Source: Paenibacillus riograndensis SBR5
GTDB taxonomy: Bacteria; Bacillota; Bacilli; Paenibacillales; Paenibacillaceae
Direction: 5' to 3'
Length of the DNA stretch: 64,000 nt
NCBI RefSeq assembly: GCF_000981585.1
Contig: NZ_LN831776.1
Coordinates: 6,245,187 to 6,309,186 of the forward strand
Shown: piece after piece, positions 29,030-38,466 of the stretch
Position numbering within the stretch: position 1 is the first letter of the stretch
How the letters are laid out: each line of letters opens with the position of its first letter
Program-made: the position numbers and the translations under genes
The notes under the pieces: model-generated
Told to the model about the DNA's origin: nothing
The model's input: the letters and a program-made list of their open reading frames with translations, nothing else
The model's database searches: none

Positions 29030-29200
29030 CGGGCCGAGACATATCTGTGGCTAAAATCCGCCCACGAAGCGGGGCCTTTGCATGGAAGCTGATTCAGGTA
29101 CTGACGCGTGACTAGCAACACGGGGCCTATGGCCGCAGGGATTCCCAACCGCTCCAAAATCAATGGGGGCATGCTGAAGACGAATCGCCCTATTCCTTCG

Positions 29201-29490
29201 CGATCGATCCGCAGCCGTTACGGACAGGAAAGCCCTTATTGATAGAAAATTCGTCTATTCCGCAGGACAGCGGACAGAGATGCCTTTATTTGTCCTTTTC
29301 TCCTTTATTCCAGGCTCCATCGAACGATATAACGGCTCCTGAGTCCGTAACTACTGAAAAACTAAGATTTTTTGCAAAATAAGGGATCCTCAGTCCGCTT
29401 CAGTCCGCTGACGGAGCCCCATCCTCCTGCATCGCTTATATCCTCTGAGGCTTCCAAGAGATCCACACTTTTTTACACTGTATAATTTCC
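29201..29490. repeat. Dispersed intergenic repeat, copy 2 (long form)
   Basis: Longer copy of the repeat at 24430-24593. Shared blocks begin at 29201 (CGATCGATCCGCAGCCGTTAC) and again at about 29347 (CGTAACTACTGAAAAAC onward); about 125 nt between them are unique to this copy. No open frame of note. It lies in the 980-nt noncoding stretch between the GGDEF gene and the metalloprotease gene. Confidence 0.75.
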
Positions 29491-29501
29491 TATACAAGAA
29501 C

Positions 29502-29543
29502 AAAACGGCTGCACCGTCCTTCACTGGACAGCGCAGCCGTTTT
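29502..29543. terminator. Hairpin with AAAACGGCTGC arms
   Basis: AAAACGGCTGC (29502-29512) pairs exactly with GCAGCCGTTTT (29533-29543), with an inner GTCC/GGAC pair. The same hairpin with small loop changes is at 31570-31612. It could terminate the GGDEF transcript from the left. Confidence 0.6.
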
Positions 29544-29639
29544 GAAGTTTAAGAGAGGCCAGGAACACTGTAGTCCCGCCCGCCGGGTACCCCTGCGCTT
29601 CCCCCGGTCCTTTGCGGATCGGCCGAATGCGTATGGATT

Positions 29640-29773
29640 GCGGTGGGGGTGGAGTGGGAGTGCAATTGGAGTTCGGCGGAGTGTGGCGGAGTGCAGCAGA
29701 ACTGCGGTTTAGTGCAACGGGACTGCGGTCGACTGCAGCGGGAGTGCGGTGGGAGTGCGGCGGGAGTGCGTAG
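29640..29773. repeat. G-rich short imperfect tandem repeats
   Basis: About 135 nt made of degenerate 11-12-nt units around GGGAGTGCGG, strongly purine-skewed on the plus strand (for example GCGGGAGTGCGGTGGGAGTG at 29738-29757). Open frames across it on the minus strand are low-complexity and not credible proteins. Confidence 0.7.
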
Positions 29774-29781
29774 CACAAGTG

Positions 29782-29970
29782 TCTAAGTGGAAAAAGTAAA
29801 CTTAAATTGTACCGCTCCCGCTCTCCGATGGCTGCTAGTTGGAAAAAGTATAACTAATCTGGCCGATTCGCCTACTTACAGCTGAATTCGCTTAAATTAA
29901 GTGTCCTTTTTCCCACTATTTCCTCTATAGAAGGCCTTTGAGCCTATTTAAGTCTACTATTTCCACTTAG
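29782..29970. repeat. Palindromic intergenic element with nested inverted repeats
   Basis: The outer arms, CTAAGTGGAAAAAGTAAACT... at 29782-29804 and its complement at 29948-29970, match at 21 of 23 positions. Inner arms (29836-29858 and 29896-29918) match at about 18 of 23 and share the AGTNGGAAAAAG core. Related AAGTGGAAAAAG / CTTTTTCCCAC units recur at 40149-40440 and 58697-58778. It resembles a small non-autonomous or REP-like element; no coding capacity. Confidence 0.7.
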
Positions 29971-30012
29971 CTTCCTACATAGAGTACGGGGAAGAAGCAT
30001 AGTCTTCTTCGT

Positions 30013-30861
30013 CTAAAGTTCAGCTGCATTAAAGGTATCTCCGCCTTCAATGGTGCCGGAATTGAAGCCTTTGTAGAACCAGCGCTTACGCTGCTCCGAT
30101 GTGCCGTGGGTGAAGCTGTCCGGCACCGCGTATCCTTGCGCCTGCTTCTGGATCGTATCATCGCCGACCGCACTCGCAGCCGTCAGCGCCTCTTCCAAAT
30201 CACCCTCCTCCAGCAGATTCATCCCCTGGGCGTGTTTGGCCCAGACCCCGGCCAGATAATCAGCCTGAAGCTCAAAGCGTACTTGGTATTTGTTGTATTC
30301 GGTTTCGCTCAGGCTTTGGCGGAGCGAATCCAGTTTTTTTGTGGTGCCGAGCAGCGTCTGTACGTGATGCCCTACCTCGTGGGCAACGACATAGGCCATG
30401 GCGAAATCTCCCGGAGCCTGGAAGCGCTGCTGCAGCTCGTCATAGAAGCTGAGATCGATGTACAGCTTGGCATCACCCGGACAATAAAACGGCCCCACCG
30501 CCGACGTCGCCGTCCCGCAAGCCGAATCCACACTGCCGGTATAGAGCACAAGCGTCGGGTCCTGATAGGTCATCCCCTCTTCCTGAAAAACCTCAGACCA
30601 CACATCCTCCGTATCCGCCAGTACGACGGATACAAAGTCGGCCAGTTCCTTCTCCTGTGCCATCTGTTCGTATGGGGCCGAAGACTGGGTCCCGCCGGAT
30701 GTGATGCCCCCAAGAATATCTCCGATATTTCCGCCGCTCAACAGCGTAACAATCACCACAATAATGATTCCGCTTATTCCGCCGCCAACCAGCTTCCCGC
30801 CGCCGCCCATGCCCCGGCGGTCCTCCACATTCGAGCTGCCTCTTCTTCCCTGCCACTTCAT
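30013..30861 (-). CDS. Neutral zinc metallopeptidase, YpfJ family
   Basis: 282 aa from ATG 30861 (GGGGGG 6 nt upstream; an ATG at 30879 is less good). The N-terminus is MKWQGRRGSSNVEDRRGMGGGG, the family hallmark. One membrane segment (GGISGIIIVVIVTLLSG) and a periplasmic-side metallopeptidase domain follow, with AYVVAHEVGHHVQTLLG (HExxH) and ELQADYLAGVWAKH (third ligand Glu/Asp). Substrate unknown. It stands alone between noncoding stretches. Confidence 0.9.
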   Translation of the reverse strand: MKWQGRRGSSNVEDRRGMGGGGKLVGGGISGIIIVVIVTLLSGGNIGDILGGITSGGTQSSAPYEQMAQEKELADFVSVVLADTEDVWSEVFQEEGMTYQDPTLVLYTGSVDSACGTATSAVGPFYCPGDAKLYIDLSFYDELQQRFQAPGDFAMAYVVAHEVGHHVQTLLGTTKKLDSLRQSLSETEYNKYQVRFELQADYLAGVWAKHAQGMNLLEEGDLEEALTAASAVGDDTIQKQAQGYAVPDSFTHGTSEQRKRWFYKGFNSGTIEGGDTFNAAEL

Positions 30862-31294
30862 GTGTAACCCCCCAGTCATTTTTACAACTTAAATGTAACA
30901 ATTAATGCCAATAATCCCAAGCCACGATGCACGTAGTACAGAGAATCCAGCGGAAAAGTTATTTGGAGCTAAGTACCAGTAATCAATTGCATACAATAGA
31001 GCAAAGGCCGGCTACAAGCAGTGCAATGAGCAATCTAAGCAATCTATTGAAAAAATTACAATGACGCAGATAGGCCTTTAGCAAAACATTTTAAAAGTCT
31101 ATTAGTGTTATACCCAAAATTTCTTAGTTTGCTTGTCTTCACAGCATCCAGTTTCTTACACGCCCTTGGTTACGCCTGCCGTCCGGGCAGAACTCCCTAT
31201 TTGTTCCTATAATTCAAGGTGTCACCTATGTGGACTGGCGGGAATATACTGTCTCATTGCTTTATTGAACTCCCTTGAGAAAGGATGCGGTAAC
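30862..31294. other. Noncoding stretch
   Basis: About 430 nt, AT-rich on its left half. I see no credible gene, RNA family or repeat here. The last 60 nt should hold the promoter of the small plus-strand gene that follows, but no clear -35/-10 pair was found. Confidence 0.5.
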
Positions 31295-31528
31295 ATGACC
31301 AGCATTGATCCAGTGTATGAAATTCTGAAAGTGATGGAACAAGAACAAAGGCCGGAGTTCCGGCAAATCGGTATGGACCCCAGAGATTTCAGGACGGTGC
31401 TTAAGCATATTCATGAGGCCGGCTATGCGGACGCTGGCGGACTGACCCCGTCGGGCCAAAAGTATATCCAAGCCTATGAACGCAGGCTTCGTTCCAATTC
31501 GCACGTGTCCCGGCGCGATCTGGCATAA
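31295..31528 (+). CDS. Small hypothetical protein (winged-helix-like)
   Basis: 77 aa, MTSIDPVYEILKVMEQEQRP onward, with DPRDFRTVLKHIHEAGYADAGGLTPSGQKYIQAYE. The pattern of a helix, a short wing and a TPSGQKYI segment resembles small winged-helix proteins such as the YjcQ group. No function can be given. AAAGGA lies 9 nt upstream of ATG 31295 and a hairpin terminator follows 40 nt after the stop, which together make it a credible gene. Confidence 0.65.
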   Translation: MTSIDPVYEILKVMEQEQRPEFRQIGMDPRDFRTVLKHIHEAGYADAGGLTPSGQKYIQAYERRLRSNSHVSRRDLA

Positions 31529-31569
31529 TCCGGGTATGTTCGAACCGGCAAAGCCAACCCCATAGGAAT

Positions 31570-31612
31570 AAAACGGCTGCCTCCGTCCTCCACTGGACAG
31601 TGCAGCCGTTTT
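31570..31612 (+). terminator. Terminator of the small plus-strand gene
   Basis: AAAACGGCTGC (31570-31580) pairs exactly with GCAGCCGTTTT (31602-31612) with GTCC/GGAC inside. Nearly the same hairpin occurs at 29502-29543. Confidence 0.75.
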
Positions 31613-31645
31613 ATCCATATCAAAAGGAAAGCATAGCTTCCTATC

Positions 31646-31695
31646 CAAAAACACCCCCACAAGCCAGTGCCGAAACGCAGCCTTGTGGGGGTGTT
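31646..31695 (-). terminator. Terminator after rluA (end of hem transcript)
   Basis: AACACCCCCACAAG (31650-31663) pairs with CTTGTGGGGGTGTT (31682-31695). The minus strand continues TTTTTGG. It lies 75 nt after the pseudouridine synthase stop. Confidence 0.85.
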
Positions 31696-31770
31696 GTTAT
31701 GGAATGACTAGGCGAATGGAAACCGCCTGAAGCCCGGCTTCTGATTATCTAAATGTCGCCATCAGCAGAA

Positions 31771-32868
31771 TTACGCCTGCGGCGCTTCACCCAGCTGCAT
31801 CCGTAAACGCAGCATATCCTCCGGCCATGGGTCAGCTATTTCAAGCTGTTCCCTGGTCCATGGATGGCTGAACGCCAGCAGCTCACCATGCAATGCCTGG
31901 CGGTCTGGACCTCTGGAACCGGCAGGACCGGTACCGGGCCGGGCAGGACTGTCCCCGGTCCCGCCCCCGGTTCTGCCGGGGCTCTCCCGATCCAAGCGTC
32001 CTACGCCCGTACTCCAGGCGGACTCACTAATCGTGGGGCCGCCGGAATGCGAACGCTGGCCCGCAGCACTCCACGGCGGGCCGCCGTATAAAGTGTCCCC
32101 ATACAGCGGATGGCCCAGGTGGCTGAGGTGGACGCGGATCTGGTGCGTCCGCCCGGTCTCCAGCTGCACCTTCAGCACGGTGCCGCTTCGAAGGACCTCG
32201 CGGTCCATTATCCGCGTAACCGCAGTCTGCCCGCCCGGCGAGACCCGCCGGCGTGCCGCATGATGGCGGTCGCGGCCTATGGGAGCATCGATTACCTTCA
32301 GCTCGGGCGGCACGACGCCTTCCACGATTGCGGCATACAGCCGTGAGACGGCTTTGGCGCGCATATCTTCGTCGAGTGCAAGCTGCGCATACTCATTCTT
32401 CGCGTACAACACCGGACCCGTCGTGTCCTTGTCCAGACGGTGGAGATGGCGCACCGCGGTCCCGCCGCCGGAAACCGAATAATGGGCGGCAACTACATGA
32501 TCCAGCGTTACCTCAGTCCCGCTCCCATCCGGATGCACCGCCATGCCCGCAGGCTTATGGACAACGAGGCAGAAATCATCCTCGAACAGCACCTCAAGCT
32601 CCTGCCATGCCGGCTCAATGCCCGCCTCACGATAAGGGAACAGTGCCAGCCGCAAACGGTCTCCCTTCCACTGGATACCGCCTTCACGGCGCAGGCGCTC
32701 ATGGAGTTTGACAGGCATGCCTACGGTAGCCAGCAGCCACTTGTCAATGGCCGCTTCCGGCTCGCCGGCGGCGGTAATCACCCGGCCCGGCATAACCTCC
32801 AGCCATTCCCCGCGGCGGGTCCAGGCCCCGCCCCCGGTCACGGAGAGGGGCTCCTCCGAGGCCGTCAC
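31771..32868 (-). CDS. RluA-family pseudouridine synthase with low-complexity insert
   Basis: Converts uridine to pseudouridine in rRNA or tRNA. The catalytic loop [19 protein letters not shown] holds the essential Asp; [18 protein letters not shown] and [27 protein letters not shown] are also present. Between LYGGP and [16 protein letters not shown], normally nearly contiguous, lie about 55 Gly/Ser/Arg/Pro-rich residues. The GTG start at 32868 overlaps the hemL stop (GTGA); a second GTG at 32841 has GGAGGAG 9 nt upstream and may be the real start. Follows hemL in the hem operon direction. Confidence 0.88.
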   Translation of the reverse strand: MTASEEPLSVTGGGAWTRRGEWLEVMPGRVITAAGEPEAAIDKWLLATVGMPVKLHERLRREGGIQWKGDRLRLALFPYREAGIEPAWQELEVLFEDDFCLVVHKPAGMAVHPDGSGTEVTLDHVVAAHYSVSGGGTAVRHLHRLDKDTTGPVLYAKNEYAQLALDEDMRAKAVSRLYAAIVEGVVPPELKVIDAPIGRDRHHAARRRVSPGGQTAVTRIMDREVLRSGTVLKVQLETGRTHQIRVHLSHLGHPLYGDTLYGGPPWSAAGQRSHSGGPTISESAWSTGVGRLDRESPGRTGGGTGDSPARPGTGPAGSRGPDRQALHGELLAFSHPWTREQLEIADPWPEDMLRLRMQLGEAPQA

Positions 32869-34166
32869 AGGGATTTCAAGGCCTGGTAATGGGCCTCCAG
32901 CGTATCATCTATATCCTGCTCGCTGTGTGCGGCAGAGACGAACATGCCTTCAAACTGTGAGGGCGGGACACTGATGCCCTGATCAAGCATTTTACCAAAA
33001 TACGCACGGAAATGGTTTAAGTTGCTGGCTTTGGCCGTATCATAATTGGTCACCGGACCTTCGGTGAAGAATGGGCAGACCATGGAGCCCACCCGGTTGA
33101 TGGTCAGCGGAATCCCCGTATCCGCCGCGTTACGCCGAAGCCCTGCTTCCAGCCGCGCCCCGAGGGATTCCAGGCGGTCATACACTTCAGGCGTCAGGAG
33201 CTTCAGCGTAGTTAGCCCTGCAGCCATCGCCAGCGGATTGCCGCTGAGTGTTCCCGCCTGATAGATCGGTCCGGTTGGAGCGATCTGCTCCATAAGCTCT
33301 CTTTTGCCGCCATAGGCACCAACCGGAAGACCTCCACCGATCACTTTGCCGAAGCAGGTCAGGTCCGGCTCTATGCCGAACAGCCCTTGGGCACAGCCCC
33401 GGTTCACCCGGAACCCGGTCATCACCTCGTCAAAAATGAGCAGCGCTCCATACCCCGTAGTCACCTTGCGCAGACCCTCCAGAAATCCCGGCAGCGGCGG
33501 TACGACCCCCATATTCCCGGCAATAGGCTCAACAATCACAGCGGCGATCTCGTTGCCGTAGCGTTCGAAGGCGATTTTGACCCCTTCCAGGTCGTTGTAA
33601 GGCACAGTAATCGTATTCACAGCCACACCTTCAGGCACGCCGGGACTATCCGGCAGTCCGAGCGTAGCGACACCCGAACCGGCCTTGATCAGCAGACTGT
33701 CGGCATGGCCGTGGTAGGAGCCTTCGAACTTGAGGATTTTGCTGCGTCCGGTATACCCCCGGGCCAGGCGGATTGCACTCATCGTAGCTTCCGTACCGGA
33801 ATTAACCATGCGCACGATATCCACCGAATGAACGCGGCCGACGACGGTTTTGGCCATTTCCGTTTCCAGCAGTGTCGGCGCGCCGAAGCTCGTCCCTTTG
33901 ACTGCCGTCTCCTGCAGCGCCTTGACCACTTCAGGGTGGGCATGTCCCATAATCAGCGGTCCCCATGAGCAGACGTAGTCAATAAAGCTGTTGCCGTCGA
34001 TATCGTAAATGCGCGAACCCGCGCCATGATCCGCGTACACCGGTGTCAAACCCACGGATTTGAACGCCCGGACCGGACTGTTCACCCCGCCGGGGATATA
34101 CTGCTTCGCTTCTTCAAAAGCCTTGCGGGAAGCCTCTTCCCGCCGCGCCAAAGGCAAATTGCTCAT
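32865..34166 (-). CDS. hemL: Glutamate-1-semialdehyde 2,1-aminomutase
   Basis: PLP enzyme forming 5-aminolevulinate in the C5 pathway, 433 aa. Motifs: [44 protein letters not shown] and the PLP-lysine segment [20 protein letters not shown] 34166 has GGAG 8 nt upstream; upstream in-frame codons are not family-like. Works with HemA (made at the other end of the cluster) and HemB. Confidence 0.97.
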   Translation of the reverse strand: MSNLPLARREEASRKAFEEAKQYIPGGVNSPVRAFKSVGLTPVYADHGAGSRIYDIDGNSFIDYVCSWGPLIMGHAHPEVVKALQETAVKGTSFGAPTLLETEMAKTVVGRVHSVDIVRMVNSGTEATMSAIRLARGYTGRSKILKFEGSYHGHADSLLIKAGSGVATLGLPDSPGVPEGVAVNTITVPYNDLEGVKIAFERYGNEIAAVIVEPIAGNMGVVPPLPGFLEGLRKVTTGYGALLIFDEVMTGFRVNRGCAQGLFGIEPDLTCFGKVIGGGLPVGAYGGKRELMEQIAPTGPIYQAGTLSGNPLAMAAGLTTLKLLTPEVYDRLESLGARLEAGLRRNAADTGIPLTINRVGSMVCPFFTEGPVTNYDTAKASNLNHFRAYFGKMLDQGISVPPSQFEGMFVSAAHSEQDIDDTLEAHYQALKSL

Positions 34167-34313
34167 GGTCACCACTCCTGTTCTGTTCGTATGGTTTGGC
34201 TTGTACTTGCACTGCTGAACCGGATCAGGCACAATCCTTCTCCGGCTGATTACGACTGCTGCGCTCCAGTTCGAAACATGTTCTGTTTTCTGCCTGGTGC
34301 AGGACCAGCTCTT

Positions 34314-35312
34314 TTATCCGCGCAGCCAGCGGGCTGCATCTTTGGCAAAATAGGTAATAATAATGTCTGCACCAGCGCGCTTCATCCCGGTCAGCATCTC
34401 CAGCACGACAGCTTTTTCATCGATCCAGCCTTGCAGGGCTGCGGCCTTGACCATCGAATATTCCCCGCTCACATTATAGGCAACCAGCGGCAGATCAAAT
34501 TGGTCGCGGATCGTACGGATGACATCCAGATAGGCCAGCGCCGGTTTTACCATGAGCATATCCGCACCTTCCAGCACATCGGAATCCGCCTCACGGATGG
34601 CTTCGCGCAGGTTGGCGGGGTCCATCTGGTAGGTTTTGCGGTTTCCGAACTGCGGTGCGGAGTCGGCGGCTTCACGGAACGGGCCGTAGAAGGCCGACGC
34701 ATATTTTACCGAATACGACATGATCGGCACATGCTCAAAACCGTTCTCATCCAATCCGGCGCGGATCGCATGCACGAACCCGTCCATCATATTCGATGGC
34801 GCGATAATATCCGCTCCCGCCCGGGCCTGCGACACCGCCGTGCGGGTCAACAGGTCCAGCGAAGCATCATTGATCACATCGCCGTGCACGACACCGTCCA
34901 CCGTATGGGTATGAACCATCCCGCAATGGCCGTGATCCGTAAATTCACACAGACAGGTGTCCGCAACCACGAGCAGCTCGGGGTACCATTTTTTGATCAA
35001 ACGAGTGGCTTCCTGCACGATGCCATCCTCAGCGAAGGCAGAGGAGCCGACCGCATCCTTGGTTTCGGGAATTCCGAACAGCAGTACAGCCGGAATGCCC
35101 AGCGCTGCGATTTCGTCTACCTCCGCCTTCAGCGTATCCAGCGAAAAATGGTATACCCCCGGCATGGAGCTGATTTCATTTTTTACACCTGTTCCATAAG
35201 TCACAAATATCGGCTGGATGAAATCCAGCGTATTCAGGATTGTCTCCCGCACCATGCCGCGGATTCCGGCTGTCCCGCGCAAACGGCGGTGTCTTGTAAT
35301 TGGAAAACCCAT
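34314..35312 (-). CDS. hemB: Porphobilinogen synthase (ALA dehydratase)
   Basis: Condenses two 5-aminolevulinate molecules into porphobilinogen. 332 aa, with the zinc-cysteine motif [20 protein letters not shown], and the two active-site lysines in [12 protein letters not shown] (substrate-side) and [13 protein letters not shown] region. AGGAGG lies 8 nt before ATG 35312. Between cobA-hemD and hemL, the standard order. Confidence 0.97.
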   Translation of the reverse strand: MGFPITRHRRLRGTAGIRGMVRETILNTLDFIQPIFVTYGTGVKNEISSMPGVYHFSLDTLKAEVDEIAALGIPAVLLFGIPETKDAVGSSAFAEDGIVQEATRLIKKWYPELLVVADTCLCEFTDHGHCGMVHTHTVDGVVHGDVINDASLDLLTRTAVSQARAGADIIAPSNMMDGFVHAIRAGLDENGFEHVPIMSYSVKYASAFYGPFREAADSAPQFGNRKTYQMDPANLREAIREADSDVLEGADMLMVKPALAYLDVIRTIRDQFDLPLVAYNVSGEYSMVKAAALQGWIDEKAVVLEMLTGMKRAGADIIITYFAKDAARWLRG

Positions 35313-35407
35313 CTTTTCATCCTCCTATACAGTAGATACATAAACACAAATCGGACGATAACCCAAAAACAACCGATCTTCGTCAGTCATAAAAAACCAA
35401 ACCGAAT

Positions 35408-36955
35408 CTATCTCAGCCTTGTGCTTTCGTTCCAGCGGCACAGCTCCTGCACCAGCCCTTCTATCGTCGCTTCCCCGGGAAGAAGTCCCGGTGTCAGCCC
35501 GGCCTCTACAGCAGTTTGTTCGGTCACCGGACCGATGCAGGCAATCTTGACGCCCGCCAGCAGCGGAAGCGGATCTTCAAGCCCCATACGCCGCAGAATG
35601 CTGATGAAGTTGCGCACCGTCGAAGAACTGGTAAAAGTCACCGCATGAATCCGCTTTTCTTCCAGCAGCTTCAGCAGCTCCACATCGTCCTCACCAGTCA
35701 CCACAGTCTCATAGGTATCCACCTCGGTCACTTCAAGGCCAAGCTCCCGCAGCTTGTCCGCCAGCCACTCGCGCGCCAGGTCGCCGCGCGGGAGCAGCAC
35801 CTTCTGGCCAGGCTGCAGCCTGGGTCCGAAGGCTTCAAGCAGCCCTTCTGCCTGGAAATGTCCAGGCAGTTCCTCAGCCATCAGCCCGCGCTGCGCCAGC
35901 GCCGCGGCTGTGGCCGGGCCCACCGCGCCGATACAGGCGCGGTGCAGCCTGCGGACGTCCACCTTCAGCTCCGCCAGGTGACGCCAAAAAAACTCCACGC
36001 CGTTCACGCTCGTAAAGAATACGTAATCGTATTCTTCCAGCGCCGCCAGCGCGGCGGCAATGTCAGCCCTCTGCCTGTCGCCTTCGGGCATTCGCGTCTC
36101 AATGACCGGGAACTCGTACGGCTCGCCGCCGAGTTCCTCAATCCGGTTCACCAGCTCGCTCGCCTGGCTGCGGGCCCGTGTAACCACAATGCGCTTGCCG
36201 AACAGCGGCAGCGCTTCTGCCCACATGAGCTGCTCGCGCTGGAGCACGACCTCGCCGACGACAATGACCGCCGGCGACTGGAAATCCGCCGCTTTCACCT
36301 TCGCCTCAATGTCGGCCAGCGTGCCCGTCAGCGTCTCCTGATCCGCACGGGTTCCCCAGCGGACCAGCGCCACCGGTGTCTCCGGCGGCCGCCCATGCTT
36401 GATCAGCTGGGCGCTGATGTAGCCGATCTTAGCCACGCCCATAAGGAATATCAGCGTCCCGGTGGCGTTCGTCACTTTATCCCAGTGAATAGAATGATCG
36501 AGCTTATCGGGACTTTCATGCCCTGTAATGATCGATAGCGATGAGGCCATATCCCGGTGCGTCACCGGAATGCCGGCATACGCCGGAACACTGATCGCCG
36601 AAGTTACACCCGGCACAATCTCATATAAGATGCCATGTCTGCGCAGCAGTTCTGCTTCTTCACCCACACGGCCAAAAATCGTCGGGTCCCCGCCCTTCAA
36701 ACGCACTACCGTCTTGCCCTCCAGCGCCAAATCCACAAGCAGCTGATTGATTTCCTCCTGCTTCATCGTGTGGCGGTCCGGAAGCTTGCCCACGTATATT
36801 TTTTGCCCGCCGGGCTTCATCCATTTCAGCAGCCGCGGACTGGCCAGCCGGTCGTACACCAGCACATCCGCTTTTTGGACACATTCCAGCCCTTTGACCG
36901 TAATCAGCTTCGCGTCCCCAGGCCCCGCACCTACCAGATAAACCTTCCCCGTCAT
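35408..36955 (-). CDS. Fused uroporphyrinogen-III C-methyltransferase / uroporphyrinogen-III synthase
   Basis: CobA-HemD fusion of 515 aa. The first half (about 1-245) is [37 protein letters not shown] and [20 protein letters not shown], making precorrin-2 for siroheme. The second half (about 250-515) is Hem[46 protein letters not shown] and [16 protein letters not shown], closing uroporphyrinogen III. ATG 36955 has AAGGGG 9 nt upstream; an ATG at 36964 overlaps the hemC stop. Having both activities in one protein places the heme/siroheme branch point in one polypeptide. Confidence 0.95.
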   Translation of the reverse strand: MTGKVYLVGAGPGDAKLITVKGLECVQKADVLVYDRLASPRLLKWMKPGGQKIYVGKLPDRHTMKQEEINQLLVDLALEGKTVVRLKGGDPTIFGRVGEEAELLRRHGILYEIVPGVTSAISVPAYAGIPVTHRDMASSLSIITGHESPDKLDHSIHWDKVTNATGTLIFLMGVAKIGYISAQLIKHGRPPETPVALVRWGTRADQETLTGTLADIEAKVKAADFQSPAVIVVGEVVLQREQLMWAEALPLFGKRIVVTRARSQASELVNRIEELGGEPYEFPVIETRMPEGDRQRADIAAALAALEEYDYVFFTSVNGVEFFWRHLAELKVDVRRLHRACIGAVGPATAAALAQRGLMAEELPGHFQAEGLLEAFGPRLQPGQKVLLPRGDLAREWLADKLRELGLEVTEVDTYETVVTGEDDVELLKLLEEKRIHAVTFTSSSTVRNFISILRRMGLEDPLPLLAGVKIACIGPVTEQTAVEAGLTPGLLPGEATIEGLVQELCRWNESTRLR

Positions 36956-36960
36956 TCCCC

Positions 36961-37911
36961 TCATCCCCTTGCATCCGCCAAAATCTGTTCTGCCCCTCTG
37001 GCAATAAGTTTCTGCGCAACCTCTGCACCCAGCCGCACCGGATCATGCCCACTGCAGGTTTCCTTCAGTACAACCGAACCGTCCGGAGTTCCCACCATTC
37101 CTGTCAAAGTAATCAGCTTGGGGGAGGCAGGCTCCGCAGCTTCCGCGTCCAGTACCGCAAAAGCGCCAATCGGCACCTGGCAGCCGCCATTCAGCGCCCC
37201 GAGAAAAGTCCGCTCCGCCGCCACCGTCAGCGCCGTCTGCTCGTCATTATATAACGCCAGCAGCTTCCGCAGCTCGTCGTCATCAGCCCGGCACTCGATC
37301 CCGAGCGCCCCTTGCCCCACGGCGGGCAGGCAGACCTCCGGCGGCAAATATGCCGTCACCCGGTCCTCCCAGCCCATCCGCGATAACCCTGCCACCGCCA
37401 GCAGGATTGCGTCAAATTCACCGCTCTCCAGCTTGCGCAGCCGCGAGTCGATATTGCCGCGCACCGGCTCGATCTTCAGATCAGGCCGCAGCGCGGCAAG
37501 CTGACTCGAGCGGCGCAGACTGCTTGTGCCTACGCGCGCCCCTTGCGGCAGCTCTTCGAGCGTAAGTCCGCCGCTCGAAATCAGACAGTCCCGCGGGTCC
37601 ACACGCCTCGGAACCGCACCGTTCATCAAGCCCTCCGGCAATTCGGAGGGCATATCCTTCATACTATGTACAGCCATGTCAATCTCACGGGCCAGCATTG
37701 CCTGCTCAATTTCCTTCACAAACAATCCCTTGCCGCCCACCTTGGACAGCGTTACATCAAGAATCCGGTCACCCTTCGTAACAATCTTGTGCACCTCAAA
37801 AGTAAACCCAAACCCATGCTCCCCACTCAGCCACTCCAGCTCCGCAATCACTTGCCCCGTCTGCGTGAGCGCCAGCGCACTTTGTCTGCTGCCTACTATA
37901 ATCTTCCTCAT
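36961..37911 (-). CDS. hemC: Hydroxymethylbilane synthase
   Basis: Porphobilinogen deaminase, 316 aa, beginning [21 protein letters not shown]. It has [40 protein letters not shown] and the dipyrromethane cofactor cysteine in [16 protein letters not shown] 37911 has GGAGGGG 6 nt upstream; the reading frame is open further upstream into repeat DNA but that part is not family-like. Coupled to the following cobA-hemD gene. Confidence 0.96.
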   Translation of the reverse strand: MRKIIVGSRQSALALTQTGQVIAELEWLSGEHGFGFTFEVHKIVTKGDRILDVTLSKVGGKGLFVKEIEQAMLAREIDMAVHSMKDMPSELPEGLMNGAVPRRVDPRDCLISSGGLTLEELPQGARVGTSSLRRSSQLAALRPDLKIEPVRGNIDSRLRKLESGEFDAILLAVAGLSRMGWEDRVTAYLPPEVCLPAVGQGALGIECRADDDELRKLLALYNDEQTALTVAAERTFLGALNGGCQVPIGAFAVLDAEAAEPASPKLITLTGMVGTPDGSVVLKETCSGHDPVRLGAEVAQKLIARGAEQILADARG

Positions 37912-37939
37912 CCTCCACCCCTCCTGGTAACCTGTCTTT

Positions 37940-38035
37940 GCCGCTGTTTCAGGCGTGCTGGCCGGTTCCGGCCCATACAACGGCATTTCTGCCGTTGTTT
38001 CAGCGTGCTGGCCAGTTGCAGGCCATACAACGTTT
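37940..38035. repeat. Two-copy 51-bp direct repeat upstream of hemC
   Basis: Units starting at 37940 and 37991 share GCCGYTGTTTCAG and CGTGCTGGCC and GGCCATACAACG with small changes. The spacing is 51 nt, the same period as the neighbouring six-copy array but a different sequence. Confidence 0.75.
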
Positions 38036-38061
38036 CGCACGCGTCAGCTTTTAGAAACTTA

Positions 38062-38345
38062 TTCAAAGGTATTTTTACCTTTGATTTAGCCACTTCAGGC
38101 CTGCGGGCCTTTTTTAAAGGTATTTTTACCTTTGATTCAGCTACTTCAAGCCTTTAGGCCTTATTCAAAGGTATTTCTACCCTTGATTTCGCCACTTCCA
38201 GCCTTTAGGCCTTTTTCAAAGGTATTTTTACCTTTGATTCAGCTACTTTCAGGCCTCTGGACCACATTCAAAGGTATTTTTACCTTTGATTTAGCTACTT
38301 CAGGCCTTTAGGCCTCATTCAAAGGTATTTCTACCTTCGATTCAC
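38062..38345. repeat. Six-copy 51-bp tandem repeat with internal palindromes
   Basis: Units begin at 38065, 38116, 38167, 38218, 38270 and 38321 (AAAGG positions), period 51 or 52. Each contains CAAAGGTATTTTTACCTTTG, an 8-bp stem with a 4-nt loop, and most contain AGGCCTTTAGGCCT, a second dyad. Only a few substitutions separate copies, so the array is recent or homogenised. It fills the gap between sirC and hemC; unlike CRISPR there is no unique spacer in each unit. Confidence 0.92.
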
Positions 38346-38466
38346 CCGTTCCAGCTAAATCGGCGGTTCACTTCCACAACACAGTTGTCAGTAACGTCGG
38401 TACAAATCCTTATCCTTTCAAGTAGCCAACACTTCCAGACTATCCCAGGCTCTGGGCAGCTCATAT

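Noticed and set aside
29549..29778. Two minus-strand frames across the G-rich repeat as proteins
   Set aside because: Products are Pro/Ser/His low-complexity strings created by the repeat; no ribosome site.
34026..35648. 540-codon plus-strand open frame as a gene
   Set aside because: It is antisense to hemB and parts of hemL and cobA-hemD, has no family motifs and reflects the codon bias of those genes.
37912..38040. Longer hemC N-terminus reaching 38040
   Set aside because: The extension reads through the repeat and is not family-like; ATG 37911 has a strong ribosome site and the canonical [15 protein letters not shown] start.
38062..38345. CRISPR array
   Set aside because: The whole 51-bp unit repeats; there are no unique spacers and no cas genes in the window.
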